Shown here in pieces: positions 23,031 to 34,977 of a stretch of DNA of 64,000 nt (its first letter is position 1; each line of letters begins with the position of its first letter). The translations under genes were made by a program, and so were the position numbers. The notes below the pieces were generated by a model. The model saw only the letters and a list, made by a program, of their open reading frames with translations. It did no database searches and was not told the origin of the DNA. This stretch comes from Cocos nucifera (Eukaryota > Streptophyta > Magnoliopsida > Arecales > Arecaceae), in NCBI GenBank assembly GCA_006176705.1, contig QRFJ01003313.1, positions 30,880-94,879 of the forward strand, written 5' to 3'.

Positions 23031-24960
23031 ATGTCTTCAAAAGGATCCTGATCGACTTGTTCTGAGAGCTTGGCTCACTTGGCATTATGGATCCTCCCCA
23101 TAAGAACCCCAAATCCATAGAAGTACCTCGACCGTCCTTCATCCCTGATACCATCCCCTATAAACTTTGGTCTGAAGATCTTTTATAGATTAGGATCTAG
23201 TTCGGAATTCCTTTTGAGTATGAGCTTGAACTCCCCGGACCTAGCGACTGAGCCTGTTCTCCTCCTCCTGGCCAGACTTATTTGTATATTGAAATCCTCC
23301 ATGCAGGACTTCAACTGTTGATACCTTCTTTTGTAGTCCATCTATTTAAGTTCTTAAATATTTTTTTTGCCGCTATAGTCCTGAATTTATTTAGGTTCAT
23401 CATAGGATTTCTCTCTTTATGTATTATGGTCGATGTCCGACCTTCCATCTCTTTATTCCGTAAGTTCTTTACCTTCAAACACCATCCATCCATCAAAGAT
23501 TGGTGGTACGTCGCTCTCCAATTCAGCAAGAAGGGGTTACTCAAGGATGCTTCCTCTTCTATTCATAACTGAAAGAAAAAAATTCTTTTTATCTCGTGTT
23601 CTTCTTTAGAGATAGGACTTCCTTCTTGAGGAGACATAAGGGATTCAATCCATCGAGCTCCTAGACTTAAGAGAGAGGATCGAGACTCGACTGATAAACT
23701 AAAGAATTATCAAGCTCTCCTAATTTTTGGCTACTAGATGATCAGATCTTATTCAACTTCGATCTCAGTCCTCTTAATCTGATAGATAGTCCTCTATGAC
23801 CTACCAATTGTACATGGCTCTCTTTTTTTTTTTTCTAACTTTAACTTTTTCTACCATAGCGATGACTCCTGAGGAGCGAAATTGCCTGACGAAGGAGATC
23901 AAGATCCTGAAGAGAAAGGGCAATGCCACTAGGGAGCCATCGAAGAAGGCTCACATTGAAGAGCCAGTCCTGGCCATACCGATTCAGGCCATACCGATCC
24001 AGGCCATGCCCGCCCCAAAAACTGCCACGATAGTACCGAGCCCGACCTTGCCCAATGAGGATGCCATCCCTACACCTCTTGATCGGGGTGAGGATGCTGA
24101 GAAGAAGAAAAGGAAGAAGAAGGTTGTCAGAAAGAGGACAAGAAGGACGATCGAGAACTCAAGTGGTGAAGGCTCCGACCAAGAGCAAGCTTCTTTGGAT
24201 GATCGGAAGGTCGTTCAGTTTCTGATGAGGCACAGCATCCTTCTGCACATCATAAATAAAATGGTTTGGACAGAGAATGCGGTGAGGTTCAATGAGTACT
24301 TCGCTACCTTCTTTGAGGTAACCAACTTTTTCGAATTTGATCGAATGCAGAATGCACTTACAGAGTTCTAACTTAATTTCTTTCTATCCTACAGCTGGGG
24401 CATTACTTGTTTGCCCATTCGAAGGTAGCCGATCTCCATCAGGCCGAGGCTTCCAAAGCCCTTCAGGAGGCTCAGGTGGTGAATGAAAGAGTTTGGGCCG
24501 AGGTTGACCATTTGAAGGTGGCCTAAGAGATGCAGACTGCAGAAATTAAGCACCTTCGAGAGGCACTGTGGAAAGAAGAGAAAGCTTCTATGGGGTTAAG
24601 GGCGGCCTTGACCCTTTCTAAGGACAAGAGGAGGTCAGCACTGAAAAGGAGCAGGCTGTCGAGGTCTTCAAGTCCTCCAAAGCAATGGAGGACATTAAGA
24701 TTGCTTTCGCCCAGGAAGCTTTCTTAGAGGGATTCGAGATCTGCATGAGGAGGGTTGCAAAGAACTTTTCTAAGGTGGACCTCAACCTTCTGACATATGA
24801 ACCTAATGAGGAAGCCGGTCCCTCCAATGCTAGTGTTGCTTCTTCCATCATCGAACCTACCCCAGGTGCTCCTGAACCTATAGTTGAAGCTCCCGAGTCC
24901 ATTCTTGAGCTCGAGGTTACCAAGGATATACTGACCTAGACCGCTTCTGTACCGATCAAG
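23031..24960 (+). pseudogene. G0 antisense gene, exons 2-4: 'putative gypsy type transposon' domain protein
   Basis: It starts MSSKGS followed by TGA. The domain at about 23190-23590 reads FGIPFEYELELPGPSD, PPPGQTYLYIEILHAGLQL, and FFTFKHHPSIKDWWYV; the spacing of these motifs matches what I know as Transposase_28, 'putative gypsy type transposon'. Intron 2 is 23786-23859 (74 nt, donor changed from GT to AT in this copy). Intron 3 is 24318-24394 (77 nt, GAG|GTAACC to CCTACAG). Exon 3 has a basic Lys/Arg segment (24100-24150). Exon 4 is an Ala/Glu-rich coiled coil (24395-24720) followed by KNFSKVDLNLLTYEP. Stops and small frameshifts disable it. The role of these proteins is not known to me. 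It lies opposite to pol in the same element. Confidence 0.65.
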
Positions 24961-25108
24961 ATCTAAAATTTTTTGTCAGCTTGTACTTTTCTCTTTCTCT
25001 TTCTTTTTTTTATGTATGCTAAACATTTTGAAAAATGAAATTGAACTTCCTTTTTTTTATACTTGTGTCATGATGCATGTTGTTCAGAATTCTTTCAGTG
25101 ATTGTAGT

Positions 25109-25298
25109 CAAGGCCAGTCAACTCCAATGATGCAGAGCCACCATCTCAAGATATCCCTTTGAAACCCATAATCAAAAGTTTAAAGAAGGAGATTCATCAC
25201 CTGAAGAAAAAGTTGAAGAAGATAGAAGATGAACTTCAGAGATCCAGAAAGAATGCTTCAGAAGCGATGATTGAGGTCGCTTACCTCCGCAAGCTATA
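25109..25298 (+). pseudogene. G0 antisense gene, exon 5 (first part)
   Basis: The predicted intron 4 (24961-25108) ends GATTGTAG. The exon then reads in frame to IPLKPIIKSLKKEIHHLKKKLKKI and a Lys/Glu coiled coil ending LRKLY. G1 is inserted at 25299 and the exon resumes at 41977. The same sequence read in G1 on the minus strand (37784-37925) confirms the frame. Confidence 0.6.
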
Positions 25299-26688
25299 TG
25301 TTAGAGATTCCCCCTTTCCTGCTAAAGTTCGAGAAGGATTCGAGCCTTGGGGCAACCTTGTCCAGCGACAGCAACCATGGCCAACTTCATACAATAACTT
25401 GAGAACCTATGGGGCCTCATGGGTCTCGCCCGAACAAGCTTGAACAGTGATGGCGGCTGTCGAAGCAGTTAAGTGACAGATCATGATGCAGTCTGGCCTG
25501 ATCGATCTTGAAGCTACTTGGACTCTCTTCTTATCAAAATTCATCCAGATTGTTCAACACTGGATTGACACCGAATCGACAGAACTCCACCTTCCTGGAT
25601 GAATTTCTGCAATCTACAAAGAGTGGTGGACCTCTACATTCTCATACTAAGAGCTATGGATATGTGAGCGAAAGAGCCTTGTCTCTACCTTATTTACCTT
25701 TGAGCATTCATGAAAGTTATAGAGCTTCAAAGAAAATGATTGAGTCACAAAAGTATCATAGTCATCTACAGCCACCAACCAAGCTCTCGTCGGTCGATCT
25801 CCATCTGCTCACCAGATAGGCTCCTTCTGGTTGAACTCCTTCCAGCCAAACTCCTCCAGTCTTCTGAACTTCCTCAGTGACATCCCAGTTGGACCCCCTC
25901 TAGTGGATCTCCTTCCGAACTACCCACAGTCAGATTTCTTTCAGACTTCTTCAGTGGATCTTCTCTCAAATTTCTTTTGGATGGTCTCCTTTCGGACGAT
26001 CTTCTCAATTGTGCTCTCATCGAACGAACTTCATCAGTCATCTTCCTTCTGGATGATCTCCTCCAGTCAGGTTCCTCCATTCGATCTCCTTCTAGGTGAA
26101 ATTATTATGAACGAGCTTTTCTTAGTCACCAGGCAAGTTTCCTCCAGTCGACATTCTCCCAATCACCCAGAATGACCTCATCATCCACATGAATTTGGAT
26201 ACTAGCTTAATACAAATGAACATACAAGCAGACCATCTTAAAGAAGTCCAAACTACTCTAGAACTAATGTAACCCGAAGCTCTTCACTACCAATGCCTGC
26301 TCCATCCAAACTTCAACTATTAAATTCCAATAGACTAGCGCGTCATGACAATGAACACTACCCTCCCTAACAAACTCTACGTGGATTGAACGACCCACTA
26401 CCAGACGATTATGACTGTCACCATCAGTTTGTTACAGACTCTATCTATAAAAGGGATCTTTCAGATACATTTTCTCTAAGCTCTCATTCTTCTTTCCATT
26501 GCTCTGCTCCTCAATTTTTTGAGCACTCCATTTTTATTGGCCAGAAGAGCTGACTTGATCGTCGGAGAATCCTACCAGAGCCACCACCCCTGGCTCCATT
26601 CAAGACTTTATTTTTGCAAGTCACCGGTGGTGGCCTCGTCTCCTCCAACTCTAGCTCACTCCGGTGTCAACCAAATTTCACACCAATA
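25299..26688 (+). repeat. G1 5' LTR
   Basis: It starts TGTTAGAG and ends CACCAATA. The U3 part (about 25830-26160) has degenerate CTCCTTCNGATGATCTCCTCC-type repeats. The TATA box TATAAAAG is at 26446-26453, followed by an R/U5 region of about 235 bp. It aligns throughout with 40594-41976. Confidence 0.92.
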
Positions 26689-26710
26689 GGATTGGTGTTA
26701 GAGGAAGGGT
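26689..26710 (+). promoter_or_regulatory. G1 primer-binding site
   Basis: Just after the LTR comes TTGGTGTTAGAGGAAGGG. Element X has ATTGATGTTAGAGAAAGGG in the same place, so the motif is conserved. It begins TGG, as a site for a tRNA CCA end should. I cannot assign the tRNA with certainty. Confidence 0.55.
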
Positions 26711-26809
26711 TCTGAATCCTTGTTCTAAAAGGAGCACTTTGTCGATTCTGATTGTTCTCTTCTTCAAGATTCAAGATCTATCTCTGTCTAATCCTTCTCA
26801 GTATCTAGA

Positions 26810-28240
26810 ATGCCTCTAAAGAAGGCAACCACTCGAAGATCCACTACCTCTACCACTAGATCTGAGCCAAACCCACCTGCTTCAACACCATCATCGATAC
26901 CACAACCTCCTTCATTGGTGGCAATGGTGGATCCAGAGCAATTTAACCCATTGGTACAATAGGTTCGCGGTCTCACCAAAATGGTGCAGGCCATGCGGCA
27001 ACTTCTGATGGTGGTCCAGCCAGAAAACTCTCCATCGAGATGTCAAGAACCAATCCCAAGGAAGCATACTTGGGTCAACAGACCCATCGCCTCTAGGAAG
27101 GGGAAGCAGAGAGTAGAGAGCTTCTATTTCGATCATGATTCTTCTCTAGAAGAGATCTTTCCTATCTATGATCAAAAATCCTCTGAGATCCATGATTGAG
27201 ATGAGGCCCTCAATCGAAAGCACCAAAAAATGGATCGATGGATTGAAGAGCTCCGTCATGCTACCCCAGCTAACTATGACAACATCTACACTGACCCTCT
27301 TTTCTCCTAGAGAATCATGCAAAAGTCAATTCTGTCAAACTTCAAGCTCTTCCAATTTGAGAGCTACGATGGGACCACTAATTCGATCAACCACCTGAAG
27401 ATCTTTCGGATCATGATGCTGCTCCATGGCATGCCGAACGCCATCTTGTGTCGAGCTTTTCCATCTACTCTAAAGAGAATAGAAAGAAACTGATACTCGA
27501 CACTAAAGTCGGGTACGATCTTTCTTTTTGATCAAATGAGCTATCAATTTGTAGCTCATTTTGTCAGTAGCCAATGTCCCAAGCGAGGTTCGAACTCTCT
27601 CATCAACATCAAGTAGCAGGAAGGGAAGTCCATTTGGGCTTATATCAATCGCTTCAATGCCACTGCATTAGAGGTTCGAAACTTAGACTAATCTGCTATC
27701 ATGGCTGCATTGAAGGACGATCTTTAGAAGAATGACCTACTGTTCTCTCTAGAGAAGAAGTATTCTAGGGATTTTGCTGATCTACTAGCTTGGGTAGAAG
27801 GCTACACTCGAGTTGAAGAAGCCTTCAAGCTAAAGGATGAGGAAGCTGCAAGAAAATAGCAGGCGTGCGAGTCTAAAAAGCCTGCATTTAAAGAAAAGCT
27901 AAATGAAGTTCAGCTACGCTCACGTACTTTCTCTGAGTGTAGGCAAAACCAAACTCCTCCTCGAGCTCACCATCAAAAGAGCCCCGATAGAAGGGAATGA
28001 AGGGGCTCTCCCCTCAGGAGGTTCCACAACTATACCCCCCTCAATGCTCCAAAAACTCAAATATTGATGGAGATCAAAGTGCAGCTACTGATGTCGAAGA
28101 GAATGCACACTTATCCTAGTAAGCGCAATCCTAACAAGTACTATCTCTACCATCGTGACCATGGTCATGATACTGAAGAATGTATTCAACTCCAAGATAA
28201 GATCGAGGAGCTCATCAAGAGGGGCCTACTTGGTTGATTT
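26810..28240 (+). pseudogene. G1 gag (degenerate)
   Basis: The ATG at 26810 opens MPLKKATTRRSTTSTTRSEP, a basic Ser/Thr/Pro-rich start. After several stops and shifts the gag core appears: FESYDGTTNSINHLKIF near 27355, WAYINRFNATALEVRNL near 27640, and EKKYSRDFADLLAWVEGYTRVEEAF near 27755. The C-terminus has YHRDHGHDTEECIQLQDKIEELI (28150-28215), the usual single His/Cys motif of this lineage, with the first Cys (normally KYC) changed to Tyr. Gag would form the particle. Frame changes occur around 27200 and 27480. Confidence 0.82.
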
Positions 28241-28379
28241 CTATGGCATCAACCTAAGGTGAGAGAAGATCGATCGAGGGCACAGCCATAGCCAGAGCCA
28301 CCGGGGAGAAAGGAGCAGTAGGAAGTCTGACTGCCTCTTAGCATCATCAACACCATCTCTGGGGGACATCGACAGAAGG

Positions 28380-30960
28380 AGGCCGATGGATCTGAAAGAT
28401 CGGCTAAGAGATGGAGAACTAAAGAGTCCATTGCTTTTACTGAAGAAGATGCACCAGGAGTTCAATTTCCTCATAATAATGAGGTTGTAATAACTTTAAA
28501 CATAGCAAATTATGATGTACGCCGCATTCTTGTCGATAATGAAAGTTCAGCTAATGTCTTGTTCTATGATGCTTTCTTATAAATATCTATATCCAATAAT
28601 CGGCTTGGACCAATGAATTCTCTATTGGTTGGCTTCACTAGAGATGCAGTGCCAGTTGAGGATGTAATAACTCTAAGTATGGCTGCAGGATGATATCCAA
28701 AGCAATCTAGAGTGCAAATGAATTTTTTAGTGGTAAAAGCTCCATCTGCTTATAATGCTATCCTCGACTGACCTGATCTAAATTCACTTCAGGCAGTAGT
28801 GTCGATCTATTATTTGAAAATAAAGTTTTCAATAAGTTATGGGATTGAAGAGGTCAGAGGAGATCAAGCTCTGGCAAGGTATTGCTATTCAATTGCCCTA
28901 CAAAAGGGTGAGCAACCCGACCCTTGCCCAGTCGATGGGTTGGATGTCCAGGATGACCTCGCAGAAGAAAGGGGAGAACTAATGAAAGATCTTGTCTTAA
29001 TCCTTCTGAACGATGGGAATAAAGAGCACATGGTGCAGATTGGTTCCAATTTGAAAGCAAATGTATAAGAGCAACTTGTCAAATTTCTGTAGAGAAATGC
29101 AAATGTCTTTGCTTGGGTCCCCACGGACATGCCAGGAATTAATGCCGAAGTTATAGAACATCGTCTGGCTATTGATCCCAAGCATCGAATGGTAAAAGAA
29201 AAGGTGCGCAAACATGCCCTGGAGAGATAGAAGGCAATTGTAGAAGAAGTTGACAAGCTCTTTAAGGCTGAATTCATCTAAGAAGTCTCCTTTCCAAGTT
29301 GGGTTTCGAATGTGATCCTTATCAAGAAGGCGAATGGTAGGTGGAGGATGTGCATAGACTTCAAAAAGTTGAATAAGGCCTATCCAAAAGATAGCTATCT
29401 CCTACCTAGAATCGATCAACTGGTGGATGCAATCTTAGGCCACGAACTCCTCACTTTCATGGTGCCTTTTCTGGCTATAACCAAATTCGGATGGTACCAG
29501 AGGATGAGGAAAAAATTACTTTTATTACTGACTATGATTTCTATTGTTATAGAGTCATACCTTTTGGATTCAAAAATGCAAGAGCAACATACCAGCACCT
29601 GATCAATAAGATCTTCAAGAAGCAGATCGATCATAAAATGAAGGTGTATGAAGATGACATGCTTGTCAAGAGCCAAACCTCAACAAATCACGTAGCCAAT
29701 CTTGAAGAAATCTTCAACACTCTCCGAAAGTACAAGATGAAATTAAACCGTACCAAATGCACTTTTGGTGTAACTTCAAAAAAATTATTGGGGTTCATGG
29801 TGTGAATGCGTAGAATTGAGATAAATCCAGAGAAAATTCGAGCCATTCAAGGGATGACCGCTCCAAAATCAATAAAGAAAGTTCAGCACTTAACCAAAAA
29901 GATGGTGGCCTTGAATCACTTTGTCTCAAAGTCGGTCGAACAGTGTATGCCCTTCTTTCGAGTCCTCACATAGCCTAGGAACTTCTGCTGGAATACTGAA
30001 TGTCAACAAGCATTTGAAGAACTTAAAAGCTACCTCGTCTCACCTCCCCTACTGGCCAAGCCTAAATTCGAAGAGGAATTATTTTTGTACCTGGTGATCT
30101 CTCTGGCAGCCCTTGCAGCAGTCCTAGTCAAGGAGAGGCAAAAGTGCAATAGTCAATCTACTACATAAGCCAAGTCTTGAGAGACGCCAAGATCAGGTAT
30201 ACTAAGCTAGAAAAACTAACTTATGCTTTATTAATTGCAGCCCAGAGACTCCAACCTTATTTTCAGGGGCACACCATAATTTTTCTCACTGATCAACCAA
30301 TCAAGATAATTCTTCATCGAATAGATGTCTTCGAAAGAATTATGAAATGGACAATTGAACTTACAGAATTTGACATCAATTTTCAACCTCGATTGTTGAT
30401 CAAAGCTCAAATACTAGCATATTTTGTAGTGGAATGCACTATCCCGGATGAGGCTGAACTTGAATAGAATGAAGTCAGCATTCCATGGCTACAGTCAAGC
30501 TCCAATGAAGAAAGTGACGATCTTCCTGAAGGCTTTTGGGCCTTATATGTGGATGGCTCATCCAATGCTTTAGATGCAGGCGTCGGGTTGATCTTGGTAA
30601 ACCCAAAAGAATTCATTATTGAATATGCGCTGCACTTTGAGTTTTTGACAATTAACAATAGAGCTGAATATGAAGCTCTAATAGCAAGATTAAGGATAGC
30701 TAAATTATTAAAAGTAGACTAACTACAAGCTTACAGTGATTCTCAACTAGTGGTCGGACAAGTTAGCAATAATTACAAAGCTCGAGAAGGAAGCATGATA
30801 AAATATCTCGAAAAAGTAAAGAACTTAACTCCGACCTTTAGCAGCTGTTGCATTCAGTAGATTCCAAGAATAGAAAATGCCAGGGCCGACCTTCTCTCTA
30901 AATTGCCCATACTAGCTCGAGCCAAACTGCCTAAGGGAGTCTTCTTTGAAGTCTTGAAAT
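28380..30960 (+). pseudogene. G1 pol: protease, RT, RNase H and archaeal-type RNase H (degenerate)
   Basis: Protease: ILVDNESSANVLFYDAF near 28530 (normally VDxGSS, so the catalytic Gly is replaced). RT: NGRWRMCIDFKKLNKAYPKDSYLLPR (29330-29410), ITDYDFYCYRVIPFGFKNA (29535-29590), and the catalytic box VYEDDMLVKS near 29645, where Val of YVDD is Glu. The first RNase H and connection are seen at 30000-30460 (LEKLTYALLIAAQRLQPYFQGH). A second, archaeal-type RNase H follows at about 30535-30900: LYVDGSSNALDAG, NRAEYEALIA and SDSQLVVGQV, with Asp, Glu and Asp in the expected places. A dual RNase H is characteristic of the Tat lineage. Several frameshifts and stops. Confidence 0.87.
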
Positions 30961-32260
30961 GTCTGAGTTCAGAAGAACCATAGTTTGTGATGCAGGTTGA
31001 GCATGAACTGAGCTAGATTGATCCACTACTTAATTATCTCAAAGATGGAATTCTGCCTCATGACCCAAAAGAAGCTCAAAAATTATGAAATTAGGCCTTC
31101 CGGTATGTTCTCTATGAGGAAAAATTGTATAAAAGATTGTATTCGCTACCACTTTTAAAATATCTTTGACCTTCTAAAGCCAACTTTGCATTATGAAAAG
31201 TACATGAAGGAGTCTACGGGTGTCATTTGGGAGCTAGGTTCCTATCTCATAAACTACTTCGATAGAGCTACTATTGGCCAACTATGTATAATGATTCTAT
31301 GGAATATGTCAGGAAGTGTGATCACTATCAAAGAAATGCAAATATCCAATGATAGCTGGCCTCTGAGCTTACACCCCTTAGCATCCCATGGTCGTTTGTA
31401 CAATAGGAAATGGCCATACTTGGATCTTTTTCCATGACATTCGAACAGCAAAAGTTTTTACTAGTAGTAATTGATTACTTTATGAAGTAGATGGAGGCTA
31501 AACCTCTAGCAAAAATAACTGAAGAAAAAATACAGGACTTCATTTGAAAGTCGATTGTCTGCAAATTCGGCCTATCCCGTACCCTCATAACAGACAATGG
31601 CTGATAGTTTGTCGGAGCAAAATTTGCAGAGTTCTGCGAAGGCTTGAACATTTCTCATCATTTTATATCAGTGGTCCATCCATAGGCAAACAGTGAGGCC
31701 GAGGTAACCAATAGAACCTTGTTGCAAGATATTAAAGCAAGGCTTGAGAAGAAAAAGGAGACTTTAGATAGACGAACTCTATCATGTACTCTGGGCATAC
31801 CAGACTATCCAAAGATTGCTGATTGAGGAGACTCTATTCACCCTAGCCTTTGGAACAGAAGCCATTATCCCGATAGAGCTTAAGCTTCCATCGGTGCGAG
31901 TTATGGCATTTAATGAGCAGCAAAATTAATAAGATCTTAGGGCCAACCTCAACTTGTTAGAAGAAAAAAGAGAAGAAGCACAAGTTTGGATGGCAGCTTA
32001 TAGGCAGAAAGTAGCTCGCTACTGTAATTCTAAGGTTAGAGGCAAAGCATTTAAAGTGGAAGACTTGGTACTTCGATGAGCGGCTATTTTGCAATCTCAG
32101 AATTAGGAGAAGCTTACACCAAATTGAAAGGACCCATATGAAGTCAAGAGGATCTTCTGACCCAAAACTTAGTATCTAAAAGAGCTCGGAGGAGTGACAC
32201 TCTTGCACCCCTAAAATTCGGAGAATCTACGAATGTATTACCAGTAATCTTACTTCAATA
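30961..32260 (+). pseudogene. G1 pol: integrase (degenerate)
   Basis: The integrase zinc region is spread over frames at about 31190-31350 (HxxxxH with a CDHCQ-like pair). The core shows VVIDYF near 31465, LITDNG near 31595 and HP.ANSEAEVTNRTLL near 31680 (catalytic D, D and E). The C-terminal part is at 31980-32260. No chromodomain is evident. The same region is better preserved in G0 on the minus strand at 60143-61566. Many stops and at least one frameshift inside the core. Confidence 0.8.
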
Positions 32261-32339
32261 AAACTCTCTCTTTCCGACACCTCTATTTATTGGTTCGAAA
32301 TTGTATATTGATAGAAATAACTCAATTGAACTTTGTTTG

Positions 32340-33060
32340 AAAACAAAGTAAAGACTTCGTTAATCTAAGATGAGATGAGAGGAGAGGTCCTTCCAATGAC
32401 CCTTATATGCCCTTATAGTCCTATTAGGAATTGGAGGAGAACCTCATCCTAACTTGAGCAAAGCAAAGACCACGTTAATCTAAGATTGGATGAGGAGAGA
32501 GGCTCTTCCAATGATCCTTATGCACCCCTACAGTCCTATTAGGAATAGGAGGAGAACCTTATCCTAACTTAAGCAAAGTGAAGGCCTCGTTAATATAAGA
32601 TGAGATGAGGAAAGAGATCCTTCCAACAGTCCTTATGTGCCCCTACTATCCTATTAGAAATAGGAGGAGAACCTCATTCTAACTTGAGCAAAGCAAAGGC
32701 CTCGTTAATCTAAGATGAGATGAGGAGAGAGGCCTTTCCAACGATCCTTATGCATCCCTACTATCCTATTAGGAACAGGAGGAGAACCTCATCCTAACTT
32801 AAGCAAAGAGAAGGCCTCATTAATCTAAGATGAGATGAAGAGAGAGATCCTTCCAACAGTCCTTATATGCCCCTACTGTCCTATTAGGAACAAGAGGAGA
32901 ACCTCAACCTAACTTAAGCAAAATGAAGGCCTCATTAATCTAAAATGAGATGAGAGGAGAGGCCGTTCCAACAATCCTTATGCACTCCTACAGCCTTGTT
33001 AGGAACAGGAGAAGAACCTCATCCTAACTTGAGCAACATAAAGTCCTCTGATTATTTAAA
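32340..33060. repeat. 115-bp tandem repeats between pol and antisense gene (G1)
   Basis: Six or so units; the word CGTTAATCTAAGATGAGATG (or one-base variants) starts at 32358, 32474, 32588, 32703, 32818 and 32933, giving spacings of 114-116 bp. Each unit ends with GGAGGAGAACCTCATCCTAA. The reverse complement occurs in G0 at 48640-49051 and 59780-60050, so the block is an inherited part of the element. Confidence 0.92.
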
Positions 33061-33700
33061 ACCATAAGAGGGGGGAGGCCCCTATCAACAGTCTTGTTGA
33101 GCCCCTACCGCACCGATGGAAATAGGAGAACCTCATCTCGATGCAAATAAAAATCTCTAGTTAACCAAGATAGAAGGAAGACTCTACCTTGGCAAAAGTA
33201 GAAATCTATCCCATCAGGAACAAGAGGAGGACCTCATCCTGATAAGAGGGCAAAGTAAAGGCCAACCTCATCAAGTGTAGGAAAGGATCTCGTCTGGACA
33301 AAGGGATCAAAAAAAACCAACTAAGCTGGAAACATAAAGATAACCTCAACCAAGCATAGATAAAGATCTCTGGTTATAGAAAGATGGGAGGAAAATCAAT
33401 CTTCAACAACCATTTCAATAGAAACAATGTGGAGAAAATAGAGAAACCAATGGATATCAAATTAATCCAAGCAGAATGAAAAAGATGACTGAAGAAAGCA
33501 TTTTTTTATCGAAGTCGAGGTCCATTGCAAAGCCGAGGTCTACAAGACCATCCAAAAAAAAAGTGAAAGAGAGAAAAAAAGAAGTCAGAGATGTCAACAG
33601 ACATTCAACTAACATAGAGTAAAAATAAAGAAAGATATCATTTCATTAAATCAAAGTTAAGTACAAAATGAAGGTATGCAAGATCGGTTACAAACGTAAG
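33061..33700. other. Spacer of degenerate repeats and antisense 3' UTR (G1)
   Basis: No ORF. The first part continues with shorter, diverged versions of the 115-bp unit. The last 100 bases, read on the minus strand, align with the 3' untranslated region after the G0 antisense gene, including a damaged AATAAA (here ATTTAATGAAATG). G0 keeps the matching sequence at 48404-48640. Confidence 0.6.
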
Positions 33701-33721
33701 AAAGAAAAAGCCGAAGTTCTA

Positions 33722-34047
33722 AGAGGGATCTGATTCCTCAGATTTTGGACTGTTGGCCATCATTAAAGATTCTTTTAGGCTAATAATCTCTTCTTCAAGC
33801 TCCTTCCTTCTAATCAGGTTGTCGAGGAACATCCTGTTAGTCCACCGATAATTTTCTCCTATCAGTCCCTAAGCTCTGCTTCGAGGGAACCGATCTTTGT
33901 AGTTAGCACCTAGGATTTATCGTTGGTGCCCTTTTTAAGCTCAACTAATTCTCTCTTGATGTTGCCCTTCTTGATGCTAAAGCTTGTGGAGTCCTTTATG
34001 TGAAGCTTGTAGAGGCGGGTGACTTCAATTATCGCCTTAGAAGTATT
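33722..34047 (-). pseudogene. G1 antisense gene, exon 5 (distal part)
   Basis: Read on the minus strand it continues from the L insertion: NTSKAIIEVTRLYKLHIKDS, then a Lys/Glu coiled coil. It ends with a segment like SLKESLVMASSLKFEESDPS of G0, with a stop near 33722. It shares position and order with G0 42.0-42.68 kb. Stops and an internal deletion relative to G0 are present. Confidence 0.6.
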
Positions 34048-34052
34048 CTTCC

Positions 34053-34977
34053 TATGAGGATTGAAGGTGCTCTCAAGCCTTGAGAGGCCACGGAAGGAGC
34101 CAGGGTGTTGGCTCTAGAAATTTCAAAGGCTTGGTTGGTGCTTCAGAGACTCAAAATTCAAGATGGAGCAAGAAATCAAAGCCGAAGAATCAAGACTATA
34201 GAAAAGGATCATTCTTGCAGATTAGCCGACTCAGTCTAAAACTAATGGCTAAGTCTCAAAGGATAGACCAAATAGAGAGGAGTGCATTCGAGACTACAGC
34301 ATGGCACGCAATTGGGTTAGCTCAGTTTAAAATTGAGCCGACCTAATCTCAGGTTAGCCAGCTCAGTGTTAAGACTGAGCCAACTCAGTCCGCGGGCAGA
34401 GCTACGCAAGAGTCTATTTGGGGCTAGGATAGAAACTTATCCTAGGGGTCTTGAGGCTTGGTTGGAGAGGTCTTAAGGGGGCTAACTCATATATGGATCG
34501 GACTTAGATTCAGAGGATGAGAGCATGGGAGATATGGGTGTACATGGGCTCGATGAGTGCTTTCATGTATTGGGTTAGCCAGGAGAGTTTTTGGTCGGGT
34601 CTAATGGCTATGTATAAATACATAGGTTGTATTAGGATTTCAAAAAGAGAGCAATCAATACAGATATTTTCTTCCTTCAACCTCTCTTCTCTCTTCTCTC
34701 TAGAGTAATTGCCCTAGGTTCCTAAAGAAGTCCTAAAGAGAGGGGGTGCCTCCCTCAAGCCCAAGGAGGGAGGTATCCCAGCATAGATCTAGATGATGGA
34801 TCTATGATATGCTGCCTTAGAGAATATTAAAGGTCTCCTATGGTCCATGCTAAAGATCAGAGGCTTTCGCAATATGGCATTAGAGCTAGGTGATGCCAAG
34901 ATGATGCACCAATAATTGATATCAGATTGATACCAGATTTCTTATAATCGATATCGGAGCGATACCAAAATCCAACA
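34053..34977 (+). repeat. L 5' LTR
   Basis: It runs from TATGAGGATTG to ATCCAACA. CTCAGTCTRAAACTGAGC-type half-palindromes lie between 34225 and 34395, and a TATA box TATAAATA at about 34614. It ends in a region with several repeats of the word GATATCGG or GATACC. Confidence 0.82.

Noticed and set aside
23796..24371. 191-codon ORF starting MTYQLYMALFFFFL with an apparent signal peptide
   Set aside because: The hydrophobic start is the T-rich end of predicted intron 2 (23786-23859). The aligned copy in G1 shows exon 3 beginning at EMTPKER, and the 3' end runs into intron 3.
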